64,000 nucleotides of DNA from Capsulimonadaceae bacterium (GCA_031292625.1 JARLGU010000007.1:1-64000), one strand, 5' to 3'. Positions 17,122-27,280 are shown, numbered from the stretch's first letter. The notes: generated from the sequence alone by a model not told the origin. Translations and numbers: made by a program.

Positions 17122-18375
17122 ATGTCCACCGATGAGCCGGGAGCGTTTCTTTCCGCGGAACCCGCCATCGAGGCGGTTCAGCGCTTAACGCTCGCGCTTC
17201 ATCGCGTGAACGATCCCACTGTCATGAAATGCCTCGCTCTCGACACGGCGATTGCCGTGATCGGCGTCGAGGCTGGCTCGATCCTCACCTACAACTCCGT
17301 TGCGAAAACCCTCGTCTTCGATGCCGTCCGTGGTCCGATCGCGCACAAGCTTCAGGATACGAGCATCAGCGTCGAAAGCGGCCGCGGCGTCGTCGTTCAT
17401 GTTTGGCTGTCCGGGGATCCGCAGATTGTCGCCGATGCGGCCGCAACTCCAGAGCACAATCCGCAAATTGGCCGCGACCACTCCTTCGAGACGCGCTCCT
17501 TGCTGACGTCGCCGCTGCGCGCCCGCAATGCGCCTCCCTATGGCGTCATCCAACTTGTCAACAAGCAGCAGGGCGTATTCGATGAGCGCGACTTCGCGGT
17601 GCTGAACGTCATTGGCGGCCTGCTTGCAATGTGCCTTGAAAACGCCGCGCTTGCGCAGGAAGCAAGCCTTGCAGCGGTCGCGCGGTCGCTCGGCGAGCTC
17701 GGACACGATATCGGCAACATGCTTTCCGGCGTCCTGCCCTACGTGCAGATGCTGGGGGAGTTTATCCACGATGCTCGAAGCGGCGAAGGCGCGGCGGTTG
17801 CGGCGCTCGACTCGTTTTATGCCGAGTCTCTGACAGCGGTCACGGATAGCGTCGCCCAGATCCAGGCTTTGGCGCGGGAAGTGGCTGCGGCGGTCAAGGG
17901 CGAGATCGGCGGTCTAGACCTCGCGGACGGCAAGCCGCTTGACGTCGCCCGCCAGGTCGTGCGGGCGCTCTCGGAAAAGGCGCGGGCTCGGTCGGCAACC
18001 CTTACCGCCGATGGCGACGACTTCGACGCGATGTTCGATCGCCGGCGTCTCTACAACGCCATCTTCAACCTGGCCAACAACGCCCTCGACGAGGTCGACG
18101 CGAGCGGTCGCGTCGCCGTTGTCGTGACAGGCCGTGGAAGCGAATATGAGATCCGGGTGAGCGACAACGGCAGGGGTATGACTGATGACGTGCGCATGCG
18201 GCTCTTCACGGACGCCGCCGTTTCCACGAAAGCAGGCGGAACAGGTCTCGGCACGCGCATCGTTCGCCGCGTCGTCGAGCAACACGGCGGCCGGTTCGCC
18301 GTTCACAGCGCGCTTGGCGCGGGCACGACGATCACTCTGACGCTGCCTGTCGAGCCGGACGCCGCAGTTCGCTAG
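17122..18375 (+). CDS. GAF-domain sensor histidine kinase
   Basis: 417 residues from ATG 17122 (GAAAGGGA 9 nt upstream; ATG 17113 touches the site). GAF domain about 20-175; then a helical H-box with His195 in GELGHDIGNMLSG; HATPase_c with N-box NAIFNLANNALDEV, G1 DNGRGM and G2 GGTGLGT. No membrane segment, so it senses a cytoplasmic signal or redox state. No response-regulator gene is adjacent. It is co-directional with the crp-like gene before it and the WD40-caspase gene after it (38-bp gap to the next ATG). Confidence 0.88.
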   Translation: MSTDEPGAFLSAEPAIEAVQRLTLALHRVNDPTVMKCLALDTAIAVIGVEAGSILTYNSVAKTLVFDAVRGPIAHKLQDTSISVESGRGVVVHVWLSGDPQIVADAAATPEHNPQIGRDHSFETRSLLTSPLRARNAPPYGVIQLVNKQQGVFDERDFAVLNVIGGLLAMCLENAALAQEASLAAVARSLGELGHDIGNMLSGVLPYVQMLGEFIHDARSGEGAAVAALDSFYAESLTAVTDSVAQIQALAREVAAAVKGEIGGLDLADGKPLDVARQVVRALSEKARARSATLTADGDDFDAMFDRRRLYNAIFNLANNALDEVDASGRVAVVVTGRGSEYEIRVSDNGRGMTDDVRMRLFTDAAVSTKAGGTGLGTRIVRRVVEQHGGRFAVHSALGAGTTITLTLPVEPDAAVR

Positions 18376-18413
18376 GCTCGCATTTCCCAACATAGCCAGG
18401 AGGATTGATTCTC

Positions 18414-21281
18414 ATGCTGCTCCAACCGATCTTCCGTACGTTCGCGACGCTCTTCGCGGCGCTCGAGTGCCTCGCGTTTCTTTCGCAACGCGCGTTTGCC
18501 CAGAAACCGCCGACTGCGCCAATTTTGCGAATAGAGACCGGGATGCACACGGGGGGAGTACATGCGATTGCGGTAGACGCATCCGGGCGTTATATGGTAT
18601 CCGCCTCGGACGACAAGACCGTGCGTGTATGGGACTTGCGCTCAGGCTCGCTCGTAACATCGCTCCGGCCGCCTTCAGGCGGAGGTTGGCAAAATCAACT
18701 TTGCTCGGTTGCAATTTCGCCGGACAGTTCGACAGTTGCCTGCGGCGGCAACTGGCAGATCATATACGTCTTTGATCGCGCTTCCGGCAACTTGATACGA
18801 GAGATTCGCGGGGAACCTAGCGAAGTTGACAGCCTCGCATTCTCTCCCAATGGCAGTCTTCTCGCAGCTACTTTTTACAGGCATGGTCTTCGTGTCCATC
18901 GCCTATCGGATGGATCGATTGTCGGCTCCGATACCGCCTATGGGGCAGACAGCCGTTGCGTCGTATTTGATCCGGCATCGACATCCGAAGAGGCGCGGCT
19001 GGCGACATCATGCAACGACGGCTTTGTTCGAGCGTACAAACTGTCACCCTCCGGCTTGGTGTTGCGCGCGAAAGTCACGAACCCGTCGGGGGACTACCCG
19101 AGTCAAATCGCGTACTCACCCGACAGCTCAAGACTGGCTGTCGGCTACTTGGGAGGGAAACCTCGAGTGGATGTGCTGTCTGCATCCGATTTGTCGCTGC
19201 TTCTTTCCCCAACGGCGGCTGGATGGACGCAAGCCGTTTGCTGGTCTGCTGATGGCAATCAACTATTTTCAAGCGTCACCGGTGCAATTCGGCGTTGGAG
19301 CGAGGCCGGCAGGGGTAATTATATCGACTTGCCGACGCCAATAGGAGTAAATGATATTCACCCACTTGCTAACGGTGGGGTTGCCTTTGGCTCCTGGCAT
19401 CCGGCTGTCGGCGCAATCGACGCCAACGGTAAGCTAACTATGTTTCAAGCGCCGCCAATTGCCACTTACAAAGAGTGTGGCGACAGGTTCCGACTTACGC
19501 CAGACGGCACATCGGTTTCTTTTTGCTTCCAGCTAAACGGGAAGTTGCCGGCCTACTTCTCGATCCCCGACAGAGCCCTGCGATATAACCCGCCAACTAA
19601 TGCGATGGCTCCTCCTGTTGAGAAAGCGGATGGTATCGATGTGGAGGATTGGCTGTACGGAAAACACCCGTCGCTAAACGGCGCGCCTCTAAAAATGGAG
19701 GATAGCAGCGAATCCCCTAAATGTGTCGCCATTTCTCCCAACAAGCAGTGCATTGCACTTGGGACAAGCTGGTTTCTTCGTTGTTACAATCTGGATGGCT
19801 CGGAGCGCTGGAAAGCCGACGGTGACATCCAAGCGGTGAATATCTCGCAGGACGGACGTCTCGTTGTGGCGGCTCTCGGCGACGGCGCCATTCGTTGGTA
19901 CCGCATGACGGACGGCAAGGAACTGCTTGCACTCTTCCCGCACGCCGACCAGAAGCGCTGGGTGCTCTGGACGCCGTCGGGGTACTACGATTGTTCGCCT
20001 GGCGCGGAGGATTTGATCGGCTGGCAGGTGAATCGAGGCCCCGACCAGGCTGCCGACTTCTTCCCCGCGTCGCGCTTTCATGACCGGTTCTATCGGCCCG
20101 ATGTAATCTCTTGGATCATGACCACGCTCGACGAAAAGGTTGCGGTGCGTCTGGCGAATGTGGAGGCTGAGAAGACAAACCAGGTTGCCGACGTGCTCAC
20201 CACGCTGCCGCCTGTTGTCACCGTCGTCTCGCCGCAGACGGGCGATGCGATCACTAGCGACACAGTCGCCGTTCGTTACGTCGTACGCACGCCCTCCGGC
20301 GAACCGGCAACCGCGATCCGCTCGCTCGTAAACGGCCGCCCGGTCGAATCAGGCAGTAAGCGCATTCAACTCGTCTCGACGGACGGTCAGGCGGATACAC
20401 TCACCGTGACCGTGCCTCATGCCGACTGCACGGTGAGCGTCATCGCCGAAAACCGGTTCGCGGCGTCGGAGGCCGCGACGGTTACGCTACACTGGCTGGG
20501 AACGGCGCCTTCGCCAGTCTCCGCGTCCGAAAGGCCGACCCTTTACATCCTCGCCGCGGGAATCGGCAAGGCGTACCAGCCGCCGATCGATGCGCTGACC
20601 TATCCCGCCAAGGACGCCAGGGACTTCGTTGACGCCATGATGGCGCAGAAGGGCGTCCTGTACTCGGACGTCCGGGCGAAAGTAATCCTCGATCAGGATG
20701 CGACACGCGAGGCGATCCTTAAGGGCTTTGGGTGGATCGAGGAGCAGACGAAGGTGAACGACGTAGCGATGATCTTCCTGTCCGGGCATGGCGTGAACGA
20801 CAGGAAGGGAATATTCTACTTCGCGCCGGTGGACACGGATGTTGCCGACATTCGCGGAACGGGGGTCCGCTCCAGCGACATCCAGGAAACGATCCAGGCT
20901 CTCGCAGGCAAAACGCTCTTCTTTATCGACAGCTGCCATGCCGGCAACGCGGTCGGGACCGCGAAGCTCAAGGGCTTGTCAAATATCACGGGGGTCATCA
21001 ACGAACTGTCGAGCGCGGAAAACGGCGCGATCGTCTTCGCTGCATCGACGGGAAGGCAAGAGAGTGAAGAGGATGCCCAGTGGGCGAACGGCGCGTTCAC
21101 GAAGGCGCTCGTTGAGGGCTTGCGCGGCAAAGCTGCGGTAGACGCGTCAGGCCGGATTACGTGGACGTCGTTGAGCCGTTATGTCTCCGACCGCGTCAAG
21201 GAGCTTACGCACGGCGACCAGACGCCGACGACGACCACCCCGAACACGGTTCCGGACTTCCCGGTTGCCGTGGCGCACTAA
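18414..21281 (+). CDS. Secreted WD40 - Ig-like - caspase protein
   Basis: 955 residues from ATG 18414, with AGGAGG 10 nt upstream (TTG 18405 is too close to the site). Signal peptide to about AFA. WD40 propeller about 40-510 (first repeat ends DKTVRVWDL); then the conserved block KRWVLWTPSGYYDCSPG (about 516) found in WD40-caspase proteins, followed by GWQVN and FYRPD. Ig-like domain about 598-700; caspase about 705-955 with His792 in SGHGVND and Cys841 in IDSCHAGN. The propeller half is noticeably richer in A/T than the caspase half. The downstream gene is a paralogue without the protease. Likely a substrate-recognising, exported cysteine protease. Confidence 0.92.
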   Translation: MLLQPIFRTFATLFAALECLAFLSQRAFAQKPPTAPILRIETGMHTGGVHAIAVDASGRYMVSASDDKTVRVWDLRSGSLVTSLRPPSGGGWQNQLCSVAISPDSSTVACGGNWQIIYVFDRASGNLIREIRGEPSEVDSLAFSPNGSLLAATFYRHGLRVHRLSDGSIVGSDTAYGADSRCVVFDPASTSEEARLATSCNDGFVRAYKLSPSGLVLRAKVTNPSGDYPSQIAYSPDSSRLAVGYLGGKPRVDVLSASDLSLLLSPTAAGWTQAVCWSADGNQLFSSVTGAIRRWSEAGRGNYIDLPTPIGVNDIHPLANGGVAFGSWHPAVGAIDANGKLTMFQAPPIATYKECGDRFRLTPDGTSVSFCFQLNGKLPAYFSIPDRALRYNPPTNAMAPPVEKADGIDVEDWLYGKHPSLNGAPLKMEDSSESPKCVAISPNKQCIALGTSWFLRCYNLDGSERWKADGDIQAVNISQDGRLVVAALGDGAIRWYRMTDGKELLALFPHADQKRWVLWTPSGYYDCSPGAEDLIGWQVNRGPDQAADFFPASRFHDRFYRPDVISWIMTTLDEKVAVRLANVEAEKTNQVADVLTTLPPVVTVVSPQTGDAITSDTVAVRYVVRTPSGEPATAIRSLVNGRPVESGSKRIQLVSTDGQADTLTVTVPHADCTVSVIAENRFAASEAATVTLHWLGTAPSPVSASERPTLYILAAGIGKAYQPPIDALTYPAKDARDFVDAMMAQKGVLYSDVRAKVILDQDATREAILKGFGWIEEQTKVNDVAMIFLSGHGVNDRKGIFYFAPVDTDVADIRGTGVRSSDIQETIQALAGKTLFFIDSCHAGNAVGTAKLKGLSNITGVINELSSAENGAIVFAASTGRQESEEDAQWANGAFTKALVEGLRGKAAVDASGRITWTSLSRYVSDRVKELTHGDQTPTTTTPNTVPDFPVAVAH

Positions 21282-21329
21282 CGGGGATTGGCGGCAGGAG
21301 AGAATGCCTCTTTCGTGGAACTGACTTTC

Positions 21330-23570
21330 ATGGAGATCTCAAGCACATTCCGCGCAGGCGCGGCTGCAGTAGTCTCGATCGCGCTCTTTGGTTCCTTCAC
21401 GGCAATCGCATCGCCGGCACAACGGAACGTGTCCAGGGGCCCAATCCTTCGTATCGAAGCGGGGGCGCATATGGCAGCGGTAACGTCCGTTGCCGCCGAT
21501 GCGGCTGGACGCTATCTTGCGTCGGCATCGCTCGACAAGACCGTGCGCGTGTGGGATTTGCGTACCGGAACGCTGTCGCAAACTCTTCGGCCGCCGTCGA
21601 TCTACGGCGACGAAGGAAAGCTGTTTGCGGTGGCGATCTCGCCCGACGGCGCGGACATCGCCTGTGGAGGCCGCACCGGCGCATCGTGGAACGGCTCGTA
21701 CAGTCTTTATGTTTTCGATCGGGCAACAGGCGCGATGCTGCGTCGCGTTGCAGGCTTGCCGTCTCCCATCGCATCCCTCGCCTATTCACCCGGCGGCGTG
21801 TATTTGGCAGCTGGGTGCGTGACGGGCGGTTTGCGCGTTTATCGTACCGCCGACGGAAAGCTCATGGGGGAGGACGAGAAGTACGCGGGCCGGTGCAGAC
21901 CGGTTGTGTTTGATCCGAGCGCCCCGCCAAAGCATCCGCAACTCGCGTCCGCATCCGTCGACGGCTACGTGCGGGTCTACGCGCTGCGAGCGGATCGGCT
22001 GGCATTGCAACACAAGCGGTACACCGGGAAGCAGGCGATTGGCGGCCGTCAGCCCTACGGCATTTCCTATTCGCCCGACGGCACAAAACTGGCGGTCGGG
22101 TACGGCGATGCGTTGCGCGTGGATATCCTTTCGTCACGGGACCTTGCGCCGCTCTATTCAGCGAGCACTGCCGGACTAACCGGAGATTGCACATCGAGCG
22201 TTGCCTGGTCGTCGACCGGCGGCGCTTTATATGCCGGCGGTGCGAGCAAATCCGCTTCCAAGCGTTATGCGATTCGCTGCTGGCGTGGAGATGGGCGGGG
22301 CAAGTTAAGCGATCTGATTGCATCTGATGGCGCCATTCTCGACCTTGCGCCCGTCAGCGGCGGCGGGGTCGCGTTTGCATCGTGCGATCTCCGCGTCGGG
22401 CTCTTTGCCGCCGACGGAGCGCTGAAGATGTTGAAGACCGCGGCAATTGCGGATTTCCGGGACGGCGGCGCCGGATTTGCTCTTTCCGCGGACGGAGGCG
22501 AATTGTCGTTCGCGTATAAAGACGGCGGCGCATCGCCAGCCAGCTTCTCGATCCGGCAACGCGGCCTGTCGGCAGGCCCGCCGTCAGCGTCGTTGACGCC
22601 TGCGGTAACGAAGGTTGACGGCGTAGATATCGAAAACTGGTTCTCATCGCCGCATCCGGCGCTTAACGGCAAGCCGATCAAGATCGCTGGGTACGAAAAT
22701 TGCCAGAGCGTCGCCATTGCTCCCGACCGGAAGAGCTTCGTTCTCGGAAGCGATTGGAGCGTCTATTGTTTCCGCGTAGACGGCGCGAAAGCGTGGCAAG
22801 TACCGGCCTCGAGCGCAGCATGGAGCGTAAATGTGTCGCTTGACGGACGGTTGGCGACAGCAGCGATGGCAGACGGGACAATCCGTTGGTACCGGCTGAG
22901 CGACGGCCATGAGTTGCTCGCATTTTATCCGCATGCCGACGGCAAGCGCTGGTTGCTATGGACGCCGACGGGCTATTACGATTGTTCGCCGGGAGCCGAG
23001 TCGCTCCTTGGATGGCAAGTCAACAACGGGCGGGACAGAGCCGCGGATTTCTTCCCCGCGTCGTGCTTCCGCGAGCAGTTTTACCGCCCGGATATCATTT
23101 CCGAGATTCTCGACCTGATCGATGAGAAGGCGGCAGTCGCGGCGGCCAATGCCGAGGCAGGCAAGAGATCCGTCGCCGCGACCGATCTTCTGAGCCGCCT
23201 TCCGCCCGTCGTCACGATCCTCTCGCCTAAATCCGGCGATGCGCTTTCCGATGGCAAGGTGACCTTGCGCTACTTATTGCGAACTCCTTCTGGCGAACCG
23301 GCAACAATGATGCGCGCGCTGGTGGATGGCCGTCCTGCCGCATCGGGCGCGATGGCCATGCATGTCGTATCCTACGGCGGCCGCCAGGGAACGCTCACCG
23401 TTGACGTCCCCCGGCAGGATTGCTCTCTGAGCATAATCGCGGAGAATCGCTTTACGGCCTCCCAGCCCGCAATCGTCCATTTGCACTGGCAGGGAAAACT
23501 CCCCGCCCAACCGTCCATTGCGCCATCGACGCCGAACGCCACTGTTCCTCCTGTCGTCGCGGCGCAGTGA
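21330..23570 (+). CDS. Secreted WD40 - Ig-like protein, paralogue lacking the caspase
   Basis: About 746 residues from ATG 21330, which gives a clean signal peptide (MEISSTFRAGAAAVVSIALFG...); GTG 21315 and TTG 21288 are alternatives. The ribosome site is unclear. It aligns with the gene at 18414 through the propeller, the LLWTPTGYYDCSPG block (about 541) and the Ig-like domain (about 624-720). It then ends in a Pro-rich tail (PSIAPSTPNATVPPVVAAQ) where the paralogue continues into the caspase. The sequence after the stop shows no caspase remnant in any frame, so this is a settled domain loss or a form that never had it. It could be a non-catalytic partner or competitor. Confidence 0.88.
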   Translation: MEISSTFRAGAAAVVSIALFGSFTAIASPAQRNVSRGPILRIEAGAHMAAVTSVAADAAGRYLASASLDKTVRVWDLRTGTLSQTLRPPSIYGDEGKLFAVAISPDGADIACGGRTGASWNGSYSLYVFDRATGAMLRRVAGLPSPIASLAYSPGGVYLAAGCVTGGLRVYRTADGKLMGEDEKYAGRCRPVVFDPSAPPKHPQLASASVDGYVRVYALRADRLALQHKRYTGKQAIGGRQPYGISYSPDGTKLAVGYGDALRVDILSSRDLAPLYSASTAGLTGDCTSSVAWSSTGGALYAGGASKSASKRYAIRCWRGDGRGKLSDLIASDGAILDLAPVSGGGVAFASCDLRVGLFAADGALKMLKTAAIADFRDGGAGFALSADGGELSFAYKDGGASPASFSIRQRGLSAGPPSASLTPAVTKVDGVDIENWFSSPHPALNGKPIKIAGYENCQSVAIAPDRKSFVLGSDWSVYCFRVDGAKAWQVPASSAAWSVNVSLDGRLATAAMADGTIRWYRLSDGHELLAFYPHADGKRWLLWTPTGYYDCSPGAESLLGWQVNNGRDRAADFFPASCFREQFYRPDIISEILDLIDEKAAVAAANAEAGKRSVAATDLLSRLPPVVTILSPKSGDALSDGKVTLRYLLRTPSGEPATMMRALVDGRPAASGAMAMHVVSYGGRQGTLTVDVPRQDCSLSIIAENRFTASQPAIVHLHWQGKLPAQPSIAPSTPNATVPPVVAAQ

Positions 23571-23688
23571 AGTGACCGGGATGGTCTGGCCGTATCTATT
23601 ACGCGCTCAAAACCCGAAATGTTAACTCCCTCGACAACCGTAGCCAAGAGCGTGGGCGCACGCTCGTACGGCGCAGCACAGGACACGA

Positions 23689-26600
23689 TTACCTGCGCAA
23701 TTCCTTATGTAGTAGCAGCCATTTGTCTGGCAAAAGGGAGTCAGACGATTCGACTGAGAACAGTTCAATCGAGGGCTCCTCTGCCTTTACACCGCGATCA
23801 ATGGCCTGTGCAACATACCGTCCATCCGCCGACATCGAAAACGCCCCGCCATCGCGGAATGGACCGATTGTTCCAAATTCATTGAATGATGTCGAATCCA
23901 AAAGTCTTATCGTAGTGCAGGAAAGCGCTGGGCCGTCCGTAACGTCTGGCGGCGCCGTCCGGTTTTCCCCGCCAACAAACCACTTGCCACTCGACGCAAA
24001 TGCAAACCGTCCGCTCTCTCCCTGGCCATCAATCAGAACCGGATGGAGGTCTGGTAGTGCGAAGAGTTGGTACCGTCGATCGCCAAAAGCAGCGAACACC
24101 CTGTTCAAGACAGGCTGAAACTGCAGAGTGTTCACTATGGCGTCAAGCGTTCGCGCCCCAACGATCTTGCCCGTGGAAACATCCACGGAGAACAGGCGCT
24201 TACCGCGGGCGACAACGAGGAAGCGGCCATCGTTCGAAAACGCAGCAGACGGAAGGAAGTCCGTCTCGTCCCTCGGCTGAGACATTAGGCTCGATTTGAT
24301 TTCCTCGGATAGCGGCTCGGGCTTCCCTGTCTTAAGGTCGCAAATAACCGGGATGCCGTTTGCTGCAGAATAAGCGACGATGGCAATGCCGTTCGGCGCG
24401 ATGACCATCCCGCATCTCGACCAAGTATCGTGCTCCCAACTAGAGATTAAGCGCCAATCTGGAACGCTCCACACCGACACGCATACTCGCAAGGACAGCC
24501 CTTTCGCCGGGTCGGGTTCGCGAAAGCTCGATATTGCCACCTCGTCCTTACCAGAGACCCATGCCACGTTTCCAGGTGATAATTCGTGAAAACTGTCCGA
24601 CGTATTGGCCCGGATCGACTTCCAGTCGCCCACGCGCCAACATGCAGCGCGGCTCGACGTTGAGTGGGATCGAGAAACGGGCCCCGTCGCGACAAGCCAT
24701 TTGCCGTTTGGCGAAAATGAAATATCGGCGACTGGTCCCCAAGATATTCGATGATTCGGCTCGAGTAAATCAATCGCAGCATCACGATGTAAGCCAGTGA
24801 GAGCCGCATAGTTCCCTTCCAATATCGTCGAGCCCTGAAGGCGAACGTTGCCAATCGTCGCCACACACGTTACCGCCGCCATGTAGTACATGTCGTCGAA
24901 AAATCTCACCGCAAGTATCGGGCTACAAGTGCCAGGACGCACCACGCTGTGCCCGTATGCGTCCGCCCAAGCGGCGTCGTAGGATCTGTGCGGAGCGATG
25001 CCAACACACTGCCAGCTCGAGTCGGTTGCATACCACACAGGGCCAATTGACCACTCGTACCTAACGTCTTTTCGAGCCGGCTTCACTGTAGCGGTCACTA
25101 TGCAAGTCACTTTCTCGCCAAAATTGGGAGAGCGAGGCTCGTACGCTCCGCAAACTACGGAGATTGTTGGCGATCCTACCGGGTTGACGTTTACCACGAA
25201 CGAGGCACTCGACGAACATGCCCCTCCTTTGCCTGTCAACGCCACACGGTATCTCCCAGGCCTGGTCGTAGCATCTGCCACCACGGCAACCGCAAAGCGT
25301 CTGTCGCCAAGAAGATAACTGACCGTGTCCCTGCTTTGCACGATGCAAACTTTCAATCCTTTAGCCGGACGTCCGTGCGCATCGGTTATGCTGGTTGCCG
25401 TCAGATTTACAATTCCCTGGAATTCTCTGATCGGCTTGACTGTCGCAAGCAAGTTCTGACCAGCATGATCGCCTGCCGCGACGCAGACCTGATTCCGGTC
25501 GGTCGTAAGCGAAATCGCCGGTGCTCCTACGAAAACGCTTATCGAGCACTGAGCGCTCCTCCCCGCGAGATCCTTGCCGAAAATAACCAATTCATACCGA
25601 GCGCCGGTGGGTGCGTTCGGCATGATGCAAATTTTTGCAACGGAGATCTCCCCGTCAATCTGAACAGACGTTGGAAAGAAAGTCACCTTGGCGAAGCGAG
25701 ACACATTCGTAGAGATCCGCCCATTGTCGATCATCACCCAATCGAGGGCCACCAACCCTTTCTGCGTCCCGAGCGCTTTGACGCTCACCGCAAGATTCTT
25801 GCTGACGCCTGGTTTTAGCGCCACCTCACCGGGAGTACATTCTATCGCGTAGCCGGCCTCCAGGCGAACGTCCATTGCTACGTCGCTTTTGTTCCCGAGG
25901 TCGTCCGTGCCTGTTACCACGAGTTTGCAGTCGCCATTCGTTGGCTTGACGCTTGGCGACACGGTAATGCGCAATGCATCTTTGATGGTATTTGGAACAG
26001 AGAGAGCAACTGACGTTGGTTTTCCGGAAGAGACAAATGCGCCCGATATCCACGGCGTCATGTCAGAACCGTCGATATCGGTAACCGACGTAACAGCGAG
26101 GGTTACGGTTCCAGAGAAGTTTCCAATTGGAGCAACGGTAATATCCCTTGTCGTAAAGTGGGTCATGCCTGCTTCCGCGGTGTCCCAACCCGGATCGGCC
26201 CGGAGCGTAAAGTGCCCGCTTTGAATATGACCTTCAAGATCACAAATGGCTGGATCCCCATACTGATCTGTGCAAATCACCGAGACGTGATACGCTGCAG
26301 AGACAGCCTTCGTGTTCGCGATTACAGTGAGCTGAATAGATTGCGGTTGTCCATCTACCAGATTTACGGTATCCGGACTAACGACAGCTGTTACGTCGGG
26401 AGAATCGATCCGCGGCATGAGCGGCTTCAGGTCGTTCCACATAACCAGGCTCGTATTGAACGTCGCCAAACCCGTATAACCGCTTCTTGGCGTGACCGAG
26501 ATTGTTGCGCTTGCGGAGCTACCTGTAGGAACTGTCATGTTCTGAGTTGACGCAACCAGATCTATCGGCGCCTGAACGCGAATGGTCAACCAGGTCTCAA

Positions 26601-27036
26601 TCTTCTCACCATCCGCTCCTTTGACCGTAATCGCGACTACGTATAGCCCCATAACCGTATTGGCGGCGCCTTCCCGAGCAAAAACGGTGAGCGTGCTTAT
26701 ACGAGAGCGACAGCTCGGTCCAACCGTCAGAGCTTCAGGCGCCAACAAGACCTTAAGCGCGTCCGTCGGCTTACGGTCGATCCCCATTGCAAGAGCCGAT
26801 AGCGCTACCGCTTCGTCGTGCACGCCTGCGTTCAAGATGGTCACGGCTATCAAGCAATTTCCGCCCGCGTCGACCGTTGTAGATTGGTTCTGAATCGTAA
26901 GCCTTAGACTGCCGGACGATTCTTGGACAGCCGGATCAGCGAATAGGCAACCGCCGGAGAAAGCTCCAATAATGAATATAGCCAAGGCCGCGTTCCATCG
27001 GGCAACAATACTACGATAGCGATCGCCAAATTCCAT
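23689..27036 (-). CDS. Large lipoprotein with Ig-like domains and C-terminal beta-propeller
   Basis: 1,115 residues from ATG 27036, where GGAGG lies 6 nt upstream (ATG 27048 overlaps that site). The signal has a lipobox-like SGGC. About five Ig/CARDB-like beta-sandwich repeats follow (about 30-640; recurrent GxYxVxVxGxD endings), a spacer, then a propeller (about 760-1115) with ISFSPNGKWLVATG-type blades. No enzymatic motif. It faces the WD40-caspase pair convergently and shares the Ig/propeller theme, so it may be a surface binding protein of the same system (inference). GC content is lower than in neighbouring housekeeping genes. Confidence 0.75.
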   Translation of the reverse strand: MEFGDRYRSIVARWNAALAIFIIGAFSGGCLFADPAVQESSGSLRLTIQNQSTTVDAGGNCLIAVTILNAGVHDEAVALSALAMGIDRKPTDALKVLLAPEALTVGPSCRSRISTLTVFAREGAANTVMGLYVVAITVKGADGEKIETWLTIRVQAPIDLVASTQNMTVPTGSSASATISVTPRSGYTGLATFNTSLVMWNDLKPLMPRIDSPDVTAVVSPDTVNLVDGQPQSIQLTVIANTKAVSAAYHVSVICTDQYGDPAICDLEGHIQSGHFTLRADPGWDTAEAGMTHFTTRDITVAPIGNFSGTVTLAVTSVTDIDGSDMTPWISGAFVSSGKPTSVALSVPNTIKDALRITVSPSVKPTNGDCKLVVTGTDDLGNKSDVAMDVRLEAGYAIECTPGEVALKPGVSKNLAVSVKALGTQKGLVALDWVMIDNGRISTNVSRFAKVTFFPTSVQIDGEISVAKICIMPNAPTGARYELVIFGKDLAGRSAQCSISVFVGAPAISLTTDRNQVCVAAGDHAGQNLLATVKPIREFQGIVNLTATSITDAHGRPAKGLKVCIVQSRDTVSYLLGDRRFAVAVVADATTRPGRYRVALTGKGGACSSSASFVVNVNPVGSPTISVVCGAYEPRSPNFGEKVTCIVTATVKPARKDVRYEWSIGPVWYATDSSWQCVGIAPHRSYDAAWADAYGHSVVRPGTCSPILAVRFFDDMYYMAAVTCVATIGNVRLQGSTILEGNYAALTGLHRDAAIDLLEPNHRISWGPVADISFSPNGKWLVATGPVSRSHSTSSRAACWRVGDWKSIRANTSDSFHELSPGNVAWVSGKDEVAISSFREPDPAKGLSLRVCVSVWSVPDWRLISSWEHDTWSRCGMVIAPNGIAIVAYSAANGIPVICDLKTGKPEPLSEEIKSSLMSQPRDETDFLPSAAFSNDGRFLVVARGKRLFSVDVSTGKIVGARTLDAIVNTLQFQPVLNRVFAAFGDRRYQLFALPDLHPVLIDGQGESGRFAFASSGKWFVGGENRTAPPDVTDGPALSCTTIRLLDSTSFNEFGTIGPFRDGGAFSMSADGRYVAQAIDRGVKAEEPSIELFSVESSDSLLPDKWLLLHKELRR

Positions 27037-27274
27037 TCGATCCTCCATTAAATCCGCGGCAAAGTCTTTCCACCTTTACTCCTCCGAAGGCGATCTTCCT
27101 GCACAAGGCGCATTCTTCCGCGTAATGGAAATAACGCTGAAAACACTTACTGGCCGCTGAGCGCGTCCACTATTCAGCACTCGCAAAGGGCGCAGGCTCT
27201 CAACGCGGTCGCGGCAGCCGAACAGTTACACTGTGCGGCCGCGACCGCGCATCCGCCCGACTGCCTCGAAAAGG

Positions 27275-27280
27275 TATACT
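27275..27280 (+). promoter_or_regulatory. -10 box of a probable leaderless promoter (purL)
   Basis: TATACT ends 6 nt before ATG 27287 (spacer AGTACA). There is no ribosome site at usual distance (an AAGG lies within or upstream of the box) and no clear -35 hexamer. Confidence 0.55.
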
